A DNA stretch of 64,000 bases from the NCBI RefSeq assembly GCF_036898095.1, contig NC_090738.1:56869148-56933147 (forward strand). The letters run 5' to 3'. Origin of the DNA: Palaemon carinicauda. Its lineage: Eukaryota > Arthropoda > Malacostraca > Decapoda > Palaemonidae. The notes under the pieces were generated by a model. It worked only from the letters and a program-made list of their open reading frames with translations. It did no database searches and was not told the DNA's origin. Within the stretch, counting starts at the first letter, position 1. Each line of letters starts with the position of its first letter. Below are positions 32,856 through 45,290 of this stretch, piece by piece. A program made the position numbers and the translations under genes.

Positions 32856-33876
32856 CAGTAATAAACATAAAACAGCAAATACAAAAGCTCAAAGATGGAA
32901 AAGCTCCTGGGTCTGATGGAATTAAGCTAGAAATATTCAAGACAATGAAAGATAGCGAAATATGCATAAATGGATTGAAGATGGCTTATAAGTATATTCT
33001 GGAAAGTGGGGAGGAAAATCCAAACTGGGACATATCTAAAACTATTCTAATTCCAAAGGTAGTAAAGCCTACAGTTAAGGACTTAGTTAGACATATTGCA
33101 CTAACAAACATTTCATACAAGATATTTATGGGCATTATAAGAGACAAAACAGAAGAACACCTAAACGAGAATGGCCTAACAAATGTACATCAAGCAGGAT
33201 TCACAAAGAAAAGAAGAATAACTGATAATCTTTACCTATTAAAATACTGTATTGAAAGCAGCTTTAAAAGAAAACACGCTCTTTGTAATCTCAATTGATT
33301 TCCAAAAAGCCTTTGAATCCATCAATAGAGGCAAATTGATAGAAACGTCAATGAAATTCAAAATTGATTGCAACATCATTGAAATAATAGCAAGTTTATA
33401 CTCTCACGACCGCACAGAACTTTTCCTCAACAACAATAAACAAACCGAGATAGAAATAACCTCAGGAATTAGACAAGGATGTAATGGTTCAACAATACTG
33501 TTACTGCTTGTCACGTACATAATAATAGAAAAGCTCCAGTCAGAAAATCATGGCTATAGAGATGAATTTTTCAGGATAACCGCACTATTCTTTGCTGATG
33601 ACGGACTCATGCTTGTACAAAGCCTTGAAGAAGGAGTGAGAACAATAAACATGCTGATAGAAACAGCAGCCTCATGTGGACTGACAATAAATAAACTAAG
33701 GAGCAGCATAATGATATATAACAGAAAAGAAGAATACCCAGAAGAAATTGAAAATGCCGAGATAGTAGAAAGTATAAAATATTTAGGAATAAAAATAAAT
33801 AACAAGAAAGAATGCTTCAAAGATTTAGAAAATGACTACATACTAAAAGCTAGACACTATGCTAATATGATATACT
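32856..33876 (+). pseudogene. LINE fragment 2: reverse transcriptase domain
   Basis: The RT of the LINE split by Gypsy B. Motifs in order are KLKDGKAPGSDGIK (about 32888), the template-grip motif typical of LINEs; ALTNISYKIF; QAGFTKKRR; SIDFQKAFESI (about 33295); SGIRQGCNGS (about 33463); catalytic FFADDGLML (about 33590); and KYLGIKINNK (about 33780). There is one frame change near 33250-33290 between the two main ORFs (32945-33298 and 33252-33881). The piece ends at TACT (33873-33876), where the tandem Gypsy array is inserted. Across Gypsy B the reading frame is continuous if one copy of ATAA is removed. Confidence 0.92.
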
Positions 33877-34207
33877 TGTAAAGACAGTGAGACAAGCGTC
33901 ACCAAGATCAACTGATACTTTATTCAAATGTGCGTGGGAGTATATTACAAGGTACGGACGGAAAGGTAGGATGGCGCTGGCGCCAAATCAGATTGAATTG
34001 CCCGCCAAAATATGTGTTTTCTTACACTTACAAATATGCGAATTGTGAGTTAATAGAAACATGTAATGAAATAATACATATGTCAAAATGTAGCTCTGAT
34101 AGAGCAGAATACATATACATGGGAAACCACGGTGTGGCGAAAGGAGAATTCAAATAAATAAACAGTTTGTTGATTTTCTGGACGACGAAGGGAGCGGTGT
34201 CCTTACA
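33877..34207 (-). repeat. Array LTR a (outer, left)
   Basis: 331 bp, starts TGTAAAGACAG (plus-strand view) and ends CCTTACA. Carries the outer-type bases GAGACAAG, GGCGCCAAATC, TGTAGCTCTG and TTGTTGATT. Directly flanked by LINE sequence on the left. Confidence 0.95.
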
Positions 34208-36271
34208 AGTCCTCCCCACCCCCCCCCCCCCCCGTAAGACATCGGGTGGCGTAGAGGGCTGATGATCAATCTTCGTATCTTTTCGGGCGTCGGAGGGTTC
34301 CTCTTGTTTTTGAACGGAGGGGCGTGCCGGTGGTCGGTGTAAGGGTCTCTTCCTCTTGTCGTCGTTTGATGATTTTTCTTTCGTTGGGTGCCATGTTTTG
34401 AGGTGGCACTCTGGATCTGCCAGGTCCGGCGGAGGCGGTGTTGCTTCCTTCGAGAAACGCTGGTTTCACGCGGTCTATTGAGACCCAGTCCTCTTGGCCA
34501 TGGACGTCGAGAAGGAAGGCTTTCGTTGTCTTCTTAATTACCCGGTAGGGGCCTCGATAAGGTCTAGTTAGTGGTTGTCGATGAGCGTCGACACGGACGA
34601 AAACGTACTCGCAGTCATCCAGGTTTTTTGGCTTGAAGTGCTTGGTTCTTTCCTGGTAAGTTTTGAGACATGGCCTGAACTTCCTGGCGATGTCCCTTAG
34701 GTGATCCAGCTGCGTGTCGTCGGTTGATGAGGGAAAGAATTCGCCAGGAACTGTGAGCGCCTCCCCGTAAACCTTTTCGGCGGGCGAAGGTTCGCCGTCT
34801 GCGCGAGGGGCGGTGCGAAGGCCGAGTGGTACCCAAGGTAGTCGTGATTTTCAGTCCCCGTCGGTGCAGCTCGCCATCAGGGACGCCTTGAGGGCGCGGT
34901 GAGTTCTTTCGACAATGCCGTTTGCCGCGGGGTTGTATGCCGCGGTGCTGTGGAGCGTCGTCCCCATCAGGTTCGCCAAAGCGAGCCATATTTCTGAGAG
35001 GAAAGCGGGGCCTCTGTCTGTCGTGATGTCGTCAGGAATGCCAAACCTGCTCACCCACCTTGACAGGAGGGCTTCGGCGCATGCTTGAGTCGTAGCTTCG
35101 GTCATCAGCGATGCCTCCAACCACCTCGTGGAGCGTTCGATGATCGTAAGCAGGTAGCGAGCAGATCCAGAAGGGGGCAATGGTCCCACGACGTCGATGT
35201 GTATGTGACCGAAACGTCTTTTTGGCTGGGGGAAATCGCCTACCCCCGATTCGGTGTGACGGCTGACTTTGCTTGATTGGCAGTTGATGCAAGACTTCGC
35301 CCATTCCCGGGCGTCCCTTTTGATCCCTGGCCAGACGAACTTCTCAGACAGAAGGCGAGCGGTGGTGCGTCCTGAGGGGTGTGAAAGTCCGTGGATGATA
35401 TCGAATATTTTCCTTCTGCAGGAGGCTGGTATCCAATGACGTGGGCGGCCGGTGCTGGTGTCGCAAAGAATAGTTACTCTTGCTGGTCCGAGGGGAATCG
35501 CACTTATCTTGAGCGCGGATGGCCCCGTCAGGTGATCCTGTGCTTCTTGGTCGGTGCGTTGTTCGGTTGCGAGATTGGCGCAGTCGATTCCCAGGAGAAT
35601 TGCGTCAATTTCAATCCTTGAAAGGGCGTCCGCGACTGGGTTTTTCTTTCCTGGGACGTAACGTATGGTGCACCCGAATTCGGCGATTGTTGCGAGATGA
35701 CGTTGTTGTCGGGAGGACCATGCGTCTGTCGATTTCGTGAAAGCGTATACGAGGGGTTGATGGTCCGTCGCGATTGTGAAGGGAGTGCCCTCCAAAATGT
35801 GCCTGAAGTTGTGGACGGCGAGGAGTTCCCTATGGAAGGTGCTGTATCTTGTTTCGGCGGGTTTCAATTTCTTGCTGAAGAATGCCAGCGGTCGAGGAGA
35901 ACCATCGACGAGTTGCTCCAGCACAGCCCAACAGGCGTTGGTCGTTAGTCGCAGGGGCGCGTTGTCGCCGAAATGAGCCAGGGTGGTGGCATTCGCGACA
36001 ACATCCTTCATTCAGGCGAATGCCTGTTGCTGGGGCAAACCCCACTCGAGTTTTTTTTACAGATACCCATGCGTTCCATGTCCTCAAAGGCGCATTTGGC
36101 ATCCTTCAGTTTCTGGGGCGGGAGGCGGCGGAATTTGGCATGAGTAGGAGGTCCTGTCATTGTGATGTGGTGGTAGATCCCGTGCTTCGACGGGGAACCT
36201 GGCGAGTGTCGGAGCTCGGGCTTGAAAACTTCGGGAAATTCTTGTAGGAGGTCGGCGTAGAGGTCACCAGT
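34208..36271 (-). pseudogene. Array unit U1: RNase H-integrase remnant
   Basis: 2064 bp between LTRs a and b. From the right it holds a short RT N-terminal remnant (to MERMGICKK, about 36050), then RNase H and integrase in one ORF (34851-36011). RNase H shows TTNACWAVLEQ, where Trp replaces Gly. The integrase zinc finger and the DDE residues (IDVVGP, TTDRGP, VERTHR) are present. A Trp codon became TGA near 34850, and the GPY tail continues to about 34266. The polypurine tract is a long C-run (plus strand) at about 34213-34233. Confidence 0.88.
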
Positions 36272-36604
36272 TTTAAGGACAGTGAGATAAGCGTAACCAA
36301 TATCAACTGATACTTTATTCAAATGTGCGTGGGAGTATATTACAAGATGCGGACGGAAATGTAGGATGGCGCTGGCACCAAATCAGATTGAATTGCCCGC
36401 CAAAATATATGTGTTTTCTTACACTTACAAATATGCGAATTATGAGTTAACAGAAACATGTAATGAAATAATACATATGTCAAAATGTATCTCTGATAGA
36501 GCAGAATACATATACATGGGAAACCACAGTGTGGCGAAAAGAGAATTCAAATAAATAAACAGTTTGTTAATTTTCTGGACGACGAAGGGAGTGGTGTCCT
36601 TACA
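36272..36604 (-). repeat. Array LTR b
   Basis: 333 bp; its first bases are TTTAAGG instead of TGTAAGG. Inner type (GAGATAAG, GGCACCAAATC, TGTATCTCTG, TTGTTAATT). Confidence 0.94.
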
Positions 36605-37856
36605 AGTACTCCCCCCCCCCCCCCAAAGACAACGGGCGACGTAGAGGGCTGATGATCAATTTTCGTATCTTTTCGGCCGTCGGAGGGTTCCTCTTGTTTT
36701 TGAACGGAGGGGCGCGCCAGCGGTCGGTGTAAGTGTCTCTTCCTCTTGTCATCGTTTGATGATTTTTCTTTCGTTGGGGGCCTTCTTTTGAGGTGGCACT
36801 TTGGATCTGCCAGGTCCGGCGGAGGCGGTGTCGCTTCCTTCGAGAAACGCTGGTTTCACGCAGTCTATTGAGACCCAGTCCTCTTGGCCATGGACGTCGA
36901 GAAGGAAGGCTTTCGTTGTCTTCTTAATTACCCTATAGGGGCCTCGATAAGGTATAGTTAGTGGTTGTCGATGAGCGTCGACACGGACGAAAAAGTACAT
37001 GCAGTCATCCAGGTTTTTTGGCTTGAAGTGCTTGGTTCTGTCCTGGTAAGTTTTGAGACATGGCCTGAACTTCCTGGCGATGTCCCTTAGGTGATCCAGC
37101 TGCGTGTCGTCGGTTGATGAGGGAAAGAATTCGCCAGGAACTGTGAGCGCCTCCCTGTAAACCTTTTCGTCGGGCGAAGGTTCGCCGTCTGCGCGAGGGG
37201 CGGTGCGAAAGCCGAGGAGTACCCAAGGAAGTCGTGATTTCCGGTCCCTGTCGGTGCAGCTCGCCATTAGGGACGCCTTGAGGGCGCAGTGAGTTCTTTC
37301 GACAATGCCGTTTGCCGCGGGGTTGTATGCCGCGGTGCTGTGGAGCGTCGTCCCCATTAGGTTCGCCAAAGCGAGCCATATTTCTGAGAGGAAAGCGGGG
37401 CCTCTGTCTGTCGTGATGTCGTCAGGAACGCCAAACCTGCTCACCCAGCTTGACAGGAGGACTTCGGCGCATGCTTGAGTCGTAGCTTCGGTCATCGGCG
37501 ATGCCTCCAACCACCTCGTGGAGCGATCGATGATCATAAGCAGGTAGCGAGCAGATCCAGAAGGGGGCAATGGTCCCACGACGTCGATGTGTATGTGACC
37601 GGAACGTCTTTTTGGCTGGGGGAAATTCGGTGTGACGGCTGACTTTGATACCCATGCGTTACATGTCCTCAAAGGCGCATTTGGCATCCTTCAGTTTCTG
37701 GGGCGGGAGGCGGCGGAATTTGGCGTGAGTAGGAGGTCCTGTCATTGTGATGTGGTGGTAGATCCCGTGCTTGGACGGGGAACCTGGCGAGTGTCGGAGC
37801 TCGGGCTTGAAAACTTCGGGAAATTCTTGTAGGAGGTCGGCGTAGGGGTCACCAGT
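36605..37856 (-). pseudogene. Array unit U2: integrase only (extra deletion)
   Basis: The shortest unit, 1252 bp. A further deletion joins the RT N-terminal remnant (about 37650) directly to the integrase core, removing RNase H and the integrase zinc finger. The ORF 36749-37687 keeps the DDE core (IDVVGP, TTDRGP, VERTHC) and the GPY tail, ending KIIKR. The first dozen codons of that ORF are an out-of-frame reading of the RT remnant, not a real N-terminus. Confidence 0.88.
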
Positions 37857-38185
37857 TGTAAGGACAGTGAGATAAGCATCACCAATATCAACTGATACTT
37901 TATTCAAATGTGCGTGGGAGTATATTACAAGGTGCGGACGGAAAGGTAGGATGGCGCTGGCACCAAATCAGATTGAATTGCCCGCCAAAATATATGTGTT
38001 TTCTTACACTTACAAATATGCGAATTATGAGTTAACAGAAACATGTAATGAAATAATACATATGTCAAAATGTATCTCTGATAGAGCAGAATACATATAC
38101 ATGGGAAACCACGGTGTGGCGAAAGGAGAATTCAAATAAACAGTTTGTTAATTTTCTGGACGACGAAGGGAGCGGTGTCCTTACA
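37857..38185 (-). repeat. Array LTR c
   Basis: 329 bp, inner type; lacks one ATAA of the AAATAAATAAAC segment. Shares CACCAATATC with LTR b. Confidence 0.94.
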
Positions 38186-40242
38186 AGTACTCCCCCCCCC
38201 CCCCGAGACAACGGGCAATGTAGAGGGCTGATGATAAATTTTCGTATCTTTTCGGGCCTCGGAGGGTTCCTCTTGTTTTTGAACGGAGGGGCGCGCCGGC
38301 GGTCGGTGTAAGTGTCTCTTCCTCTTGTCACCGTTTGATGATTTTTCTTTCGTTGGGGGCCTTGTTTTGAGGTGGTACTTTGGATCTGCCAGGTCCGGCG
38401 GAGGCGGTGTCGCTTCCTTCGAGAAACGCTAGTTTCACGCGGTCTATTGAGACCCAGTACTCTTGGCCATGGACGTCGAGAAGGAAGGCTTTCGTTGTCT
38501 TCTAAATTATCCTGTAGGGGCCTCGATAAGGTCTAGTTAGTGGTTGTCGATTAGCGTCGACACGGACGAAAACGTACCTGCAGTCATCCAGGTTTTTTGG
38601 CTTGAAGTGCTTGGTTCTGTCCTGGTAAGTTTTGAGACATGGCCTGAACTTCCTGGCGATGTCCCTTAGGTGATCCAGCTTCGTGTCGTCGGTTGATGAG
38701 GGAAAGAATTCGCCAGGAACTGTGAGCGCCTCCCCGTAAACCTTTTCAACGGGCGAAGGTTCGCCGTCTGCGCGAGCGGCGGTGCGAAAGCCGAGGAGTA
38801 CCCAAGGAAGTCGTGATTTCCAGTCCCCGTCGGTGCAGCTCGCCATCAGGGACGCCTTGAGGGCGCAGTGAGTTCTTTCGACAATGCCGTTTGCCGCGGG
38901 GTTGTATGCCGCGGTGCTGTGGAGCGTCTTCCCCATCAGGTTCGCCAAAGCGAGCCATATTTCTGAGAGGAAAGCGGGGCCTCTGTCTGTCGTGATGTCG
39001 TCAGGAACGCCAAACCTGCTCACCCACCTTGACAGGAGGGCTTCGGCGCATGCTTGAGTCGTAGCTTCGGTCATCGGCGAGGCCTCCAACCACCTCGTGG
39101 AGCGATCGATGATCGTAAGCAGGTAGCGAGCAGATCCAGAAGGGGGCAATGGTCCCACGATGTCGATGTGTATGTGACAGAGAAACATCTTTTTGGCTGG
39201 GGGAAATCGCCTACCCCCGATTCGGTGTGACGGCTGACTTTGCTTGATTGGCAGTTGATGCATGACTTCGCCTATTCCCGGGCGTCCATTTTGATCCCTG
39301 GCCAGACGAACTTTTCAGACAGAAGGCGAGCGGTGGTGCGTCCTGAGAGGTGTGAAAGTCCGTGGATGATATCGAATATTTTCCTTCTGCAGGAGGCTGG
39401 TATCCAGGGACGTGGGCGGCCGGTGCTGGTGTCGCAAAGAATAGTTACTCCTGCTGGTCCGAGGGGAATCGCACTTATCTTGAGCGCGGATGGCCCCGTC
39501 AGGTGATCCTGTGCTTCTTGGTCGGTGCGTTGTTCGGTTGCGAGATTGGCGCAGTCGATTCCCAGGAGAATTGCGTCAATTTCAATCATTGAAAGGGCGT
39601 CCGCGACTGGGTTTTTCTTTCCTGAGACGTAACGTATAGTGCACCCGAATTTGGCGATTGTTGCGAGATGACGTTGTTGTCGTAAGGACCATGAGTCTGT
39701 CGATTTCTTGAAAGCGTATACGAGGGGTTGATGGTCCGTCGCGATTGTGAAGGGAGTGCCCTCCAAAATGTGCCTGAAGTGGTGGACGGCGAGGAGTTCC
39801 CTATCTAAGGTGCTGTATCTTGTTTCGGCGGGTTTCAATTTCTTGCTGAAGAATGCCAGCGGTCGAGGAAAACCATCGACGAGTTGCTCCAACACAGCCC
39901 CACAGGCGTCGGTCGTTAGTCGCAGGGGCGTGTTGTCACCGAAATGAGCCAGGGTGGTGGCATTCGCGAGGGCATCCTTCGTCCGGGCGAATGCCTGTTG
40001 CTGGGGCAAACCCCACTTGAGTTTTTTTTACAGATACCCATGCGTTCCATGTCCTCAAAGGCGTGTTTGGCATCCTTCAGTTTCTGGGGCGGGAGGCGGC
40101 GGAATTTGATGTGAGTAGGAGGTCCTGTCATTGTGATGTGGTGGTAGATCCCGTGCTTGGACGGGGAACCTGGTGAGTGTCGGAGCTCGGGCTTGAAAAC
40201 CTCGGGAAATTCTTGTAGGAGGTCGGCGTAGGGGTCACCAGT
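38186..40242 (-). pseudogene. Array unit U3: RNase H-integrase remnant
   Basis: RNase H and the integrase zinc finger lie in ORF 39272-40009, ended by Trp to TAG in the zinc-finger region (DARE-stop), the same change as in Gypsy A at 10959. The integrase core (38502-39263) is in another frame after a small insertion near 39180. Its tail is ended by a stop after PYRII. DDE residues are still readable. Confidence 0.87.
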
Positions 40243-40575
40243 TGTAAGGACAGTGAGACAAGCGTCACCAAGATCAACTGATACTTTATTCAAGTGTGCG
40301 TGGGAGTATATTACAAGGTGCGGACGGAAAGGTAGGATGGCGCTGGCTCCAAATCAGATTGAATTGCCCGCCAAAATATATGTGTTTTCTTACACTTACA
40401 AATATGCGAATTATGAGTTAACAGAAACATGTAATGAAATAATACATATGTCAAAATGTAGCTTTGATAGAGCAGAATACATATACATGGGAAACCACGG
40501 TGTGGCGAAAGGAGAATTCAAATAAATAAACAGTTTGTTGATTTTCTGGATGACGAAGGGAGCGGTGTCCTTACA
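40243..40575 (-). repeat. Array LTR d
   Basis: 333 bp. Resembles the outer LTRs (GAGACAAG, TGTAGCTTTG, TTGTTGATT) although it is internal to the array. Confidence 0.94.
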
Positions 40576-42607
40576 AGTACTCCCCCCCCCCAAGACATCG
40601 GGCGGCGTAGAGGGCTGATGATCAATCTTCGTATCTTTTCGGGCGTCGGAGGGTTCCTCTTGTTTTTGAACGGAGGGGCGCGCCGGCGGTCGGTGTAAGG
40701 ATCTCTTCCTCTTATCGTCGTTTGATGATTTTTCTTTCGTTGGGGGCCTTGTTTTGAGGTGGCACTCTGAATCTGCCAGGTCCGGCGGAGGCGGTGTCGC
40801 TTCCTTCGAGAAACGCTGGTTTCACGCGGTCTATTGACACCCAATCCTCTTGGCAATGGACGTCGAGAAGGAAGGCTTTCGTTGTCTTCTTAATTACCCG
40901 GTAGGGGCCTCCATAAGGTCTAGTTAGTGGTTGTCGATAAGCGTCGACACGGACGAAAACGTAGCCGCAGTCATCCAGATTTTTTGGCTTGAAGTGCTTG
41001 GTTCTGTCCTGGTAAGTTTTGAGACATGGCCTGAACTTCCTGGCGATATCCCTTAGGTGATCCAGCTGCGTGTCGTCGGTTGATGAGGGAAAGAATTCGC
41101 CAGGAACTGTGAGCGCCTCCCCATAAACCTTTTCGGCGGGCGAAGGTTCGCCGTCTGCGCGAGGGACGGTGCGAGGGCCGAGGAGTACCCAAGGAAGTCG
41201 TGATTTCGAGTCCCCGTCGGTGCAGCTCGCCATCAGGGACGCCTTGAGGGAGCGGTGAGTTCTTTCGACAATGCCGTTTGCTGCGCGGTTGTATGTCGCG
41301 GTGCTGTGGAGCGTCGTCCCTATCAGGTTTGCCAAAGCGAGCGATATTTCTGAGAAGAAAGCGGGGCCTCTGTCTGTCGTGATGTCGTCAGGAACGCCAA
41401 ACCTGCTCACCCACCTTGACAGGAGGGCTTCGGCGCATGCTTGAATCGTAGCTTCGGTCATCGGCGATGCCTCCAACCACCTCGTGGAGCGATCGATGAT
41501 AGTAAGCAGGTAGCGAGCAGATCCAGAAGGGGGCAATGGTCCCACGACGTCGATGTGTATGTGACCGAAACGTCTTTTTGGCTGGGGGAAATCGCCTACC
41601 CCCGATTCGGTGTGACGGCTGACTTTGCTTGATTGGCAGTTGATGCATGACTTCGCCCATTCCCAGGCATCCTTTTTGATCCCTGGCCAGACGAACTTTT
41701 CAGACAGAAGGCGAGCGGTGGTGCGTCCTGAGGGGTGTGAAAGTCCGTGGATGATATCGAATATTTTCCTTCTGCAGGAGGCTGGTATCCAGGGACGTGG
41801 GCGGCCGGTGCTGGTGTCGCAAAGAATAGTTACTCCTGCTGGTCCGAGGGGAATCGCACTTATCTTGAGCGCGGATGGCCCCGTCAGGTGATCCTGTGCT
41901 TCTTGGTCGGTGCGTTATTCGGTTGCGAGATTGGCTCAGTCGATTCCCAGGTGGATTGCGTCAATTTCAATCCTTGAAAGGGCGTCCGCGACTGGGTTTT
42001 TCTTTCCCAGGACGTAACGTATGGTGCACCCGAATTCGGCGATTGTTGCGAGATGACGTTGTTGTCGTTTTCGTGGAAGCGTGTACGAGGGGTTGATGGT
42101 CCGTCGCGATTGTGAAGGGAGTGCCCTCCAAGATGTGCCTGAAGTGGTGGACGGCGAGGAGTTCCCTATCGAAGGTGCTGTATCTTGTTTCGGCGGGTTT
42201 CAATTTCTTGCTGAAGAATGCCAGCGGTCGAGGAGAACCATCGACGAGTTGCTCCAGCACAGCCCCACAGGCGTCGGTCGTTAGTCGCAGGGGCGCGTTG
42301 TCGCCGAAATGAGCAAGGGTGGTGGCATTCGCGAGGGCGTCCTTCGTCCGGGCGAATGCCTGTTGCTGGGGCAAACCCCACTCGAGTTTTTTTTACAGAT
42401 ACCCATGCGTTCCATGTCCTCAAAGGCGCGTTTGGCATCCTTCAGTTTCTGGGGCAGGAGGCGGCTGAATTTGGCGTGAGTAGGAGGTCCTGTCATTGTG
42501 ATGTGGTGGTAGATCCCGTGCTTGGACGGGGAACCTGGTGAGTGTCGGAGCTCGGGCTTGAAAACTTCGGGAAATTCTTGTAGGAGGTCGGCGTAGGGGT
42601 CACCAGT
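40576..42607 (-). pseudogene. Array unit U4: RNase H-integrase remnant
   Basis: RNase H (41967-42374) is cut short by a deletion of about 20 bp (HASTKTTTTSSRNN reading) that U6 and U7 share. The integrase core and tail form ORF 40712-41545; the zinc-finger part upstream is in a disturbed frame. The left half has the ancestral tail sequence, while the right half matches U7, suggesting a crossover within the unit. Confidence 0.87.
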
Positions 42608-42940
42608 TGTAAGGACAGTGAGATAAGCGTCACCAAGATCAACTGATACTTTATTCAAATGTGCGTGGGAGTATATTACAAGGTGCGGACGGAAAGGTAG
42701 AATGGCGCTGGCACCAAATCAGATTGAATTGCCCGCCAAAATATATGTGTTTTCTTACACTTACAAATATGCGAATTATGAGTTAACAGAAACATGTAAT
42801 GAAATAATACATATGTCAAAATGTATCTCTGATAGAGCAGAATACATATACATGGGAAACCACGGTGTGGCGAAAGGAGAATTCAAATAAATAAACAGTT
42901 TGTTAATTTTCTTGACGACGAAGGGAGCGGTGTCCTTACA
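42608..42940 (-). repeat. Array LTR e
   Basis: 333 bp, inner type. Shares GGTAGAATGGC and TTTTCTTGACGACG only with LTR h. Confidence 0.94.
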
Positions 42941-44957
42941 AGTACTCCCCCCCCCCAAGACATCGGGCGGCGTAGAGGGCTGATGATCAATTTTCGTATC
43001 TTTTCGGGCGTCGGAGGGTTCCTCTTGTTTTTGAACGGAGGGGCGCGCCGGCGGTCGGTGTAAGTGTCTCTTCCTCTTGTCATCGTTTGATGATTTTTCT
43101 TTCGTTGGGGGCCTTGTTTTGAGGTGGCATTTTGGATCTGCCAGGTCTGGCGGAGGCGGTGTCGCTTCCTTCGAGAAACGCTGGTTTCACGTGGTCTATT
43201 GAGACCCAGTCCTCTTGGCCTCGGACGTCGAGAAAGAAGGCTTTCGTTGTCTTCTTAATTACCCTGTAGGGGCCTCGATAAGGTCTAGTTAGTGGTTGTC
43301 GATGAGCGTCGACACGGACGAAAACGTACCTGCAGTCATCCAGGTTTTTTGGCTTGAAGTGCTTGGTTCTGTCCTGGTAAGTTTTGAGACATGGCCTGAA
43401 CTTCCTGGCGATGTCCCTTAGGTGATCCAGCTGCGTGTCGTCGGTTGATGAGGGAAAGAATTCGTCAGGAACTGTGAGCGCCTCCTCGTAAACCTTTTCG
43501 GCGGGCGAAGGTTCGCCGTCTGCGCGAGGGGCGGTGCGAAGGCCGAGGAGTACCCAAGGAAGTCGTGATTTCCAGTCCCCGTCGGTGCAGCTCGCCATCA
43601 GGGACGCCTTGAGGGCGCAGTGAGTTCTTTCGACGATGCCGTTTGCCGCGGGGTTTTATGCCGTGGTGCTGTGGAGCGTCTTCCCCATCAGGTTCGCCAT
43701 AGCGAGCCATATTTCTGAGAGGAAAGTGGGGCCTCTGTCTGTCGTGATGTCGTCAGGAACGCCAAACCTGCTCACCCACCTTGACAAGAGGGCTTCGGCA
43801 CATGCTTGAGTCGTAGCTTCGGTCATCGGCGATGCCTCCAACCACCGCATGGAGCGATCGATGATCGTAAGCAGGTAGCGAGCAGATCCAGAAGGGGGCA
43901 ATGGTCCCACGACGTCGATGTGTATGTGACCGGAACGTCTTTTTGGCTGGGGGAAATCGCCTACCCCCGATTCGGTGTGACGGCTGACTTTGCTTGATTG
44001 GCAGTTGATGCAAGACTTCGCCCATTCCCGGGCGTCCTTTTTGATCCCTGGCCAGACGAACTTTTCAGACAGAAGGCGAGTGGTGGTGCGTCCTGAGGGG
44101 TGTGAAAGTCCGTGGATGATATCGAATATTTTCCTTCTGCAGGAGGCTGGTATCCAGGGTTACTCTTGCTGGTCCGAGGGGAATCGCACTTATCTTGAGC
44201 GCGGATGGCCCCGTCAGGTGATCCTGTGCTTCTTGGTCGGTGCGTTGTTCGGTTGCGAGATTGGCGCAGTCGATTCCCAGGTGGATTGCGTCAATTTCAA
44301 TCCTTGAAAGGGCGTCCGCGACTGGGTTTTTCTTTCCTGGGACGTAACTTATGGTGCACCCGAAGTTGGCGATTGTTGCGAGATGACGTTGTTGTCGGGA
44401 GGACCATGCGTCTGTCGATTTCGTGAAAGCGTGTACGAGGGGTTGATGGTCCGTCGCGATTGTGAAGGGAGTGCTCTCCAAGATGTGCCTGAAGTGGTGG
44501 ACGGCGAGGAGTTCCCTATCGAAGGTGCTATATTTTGTTTCGGCGGGTTTCAATTTCTTGCTGAAGAATGCCAGCGGTCGAGGAGAACCATCGACAAGTT
44601 GCTCCAGCACAGCCCCACAGGCGTCGGTCGTTAGTCGCAGGGGCGCGTTGTCGCCGAAATGAGCCAGGGTGGTGGCATTCGCAAGGGCATCCTTCGTCCG
44701 GGCGAATGCCTGTTGCTGGGGCAAACCCCACTCGAATTTTTTTTACAGATACCCATGCGTTCCATGTCCTCAAAGGCGCGTTTGGCATCCTTCAGTTTCT
44801 GGGGCGGGAGGCGGCGGAATTTGGCGTGAGTAGGAGGTCCTGTCATTGTGATGTAGTGGTAGATCCCGTGCTTGGACGGGGAACCTGGTGAGTGTCGGAG
44901 CTTGGGCTTGAAAACTTCGGGAAATTCTTGTAGGAGGTCGGCATAGGGGTCACCAGT
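42941..44957 (-). pseudogene. Array unit U5: RNase H-integrase remnant
   Basis: The near twin of U8 (shared CTCGGACGTCGAGAAAGAAG and GTGGTCTATTGAG). A deletion of about 36 bp near 44157 shifts the end of the RNase H ORF (44065-44724). A Tyr-to-stop change near 43657 (AYNP) splits the integrase into 43656-43910 and 43080-43598. Confidence 0.87.
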
Positions 44958-45290
44958 TGTAAGGACAGTGAGATAAGCGTCACCAAGATCAACTGATACT
45001 TTATTCAAATGTGCGTGGGAGTATATTACAAGGTGCGGACGGAAATGTAGGATGGCGCTGGCACCAAATCAGATTGAATTGCCCGCCAAAATATATGTGT
45101 TCTCTTACACTTACAAATATGCGAATTATGAGTTAACAGAAACATGTAATGAAATAATACATATGTCAAAATGTATCTCTGATAGAGCAGAATACATATA
45201 TATGGGAAACCACGGTGTGGCGAAAGGAGAATTCAAATAAATAAACAGTTTGTTAATTTTCTGGTCGACGAAGGGAGCGGTGTCCTTACA
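44958..45290 (-). repeat. Array LTR f
   Basis: 333 bp, inner type, with TGTGTTCTCTTACAC as in LTRs g and i. Confidence 0.94.
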
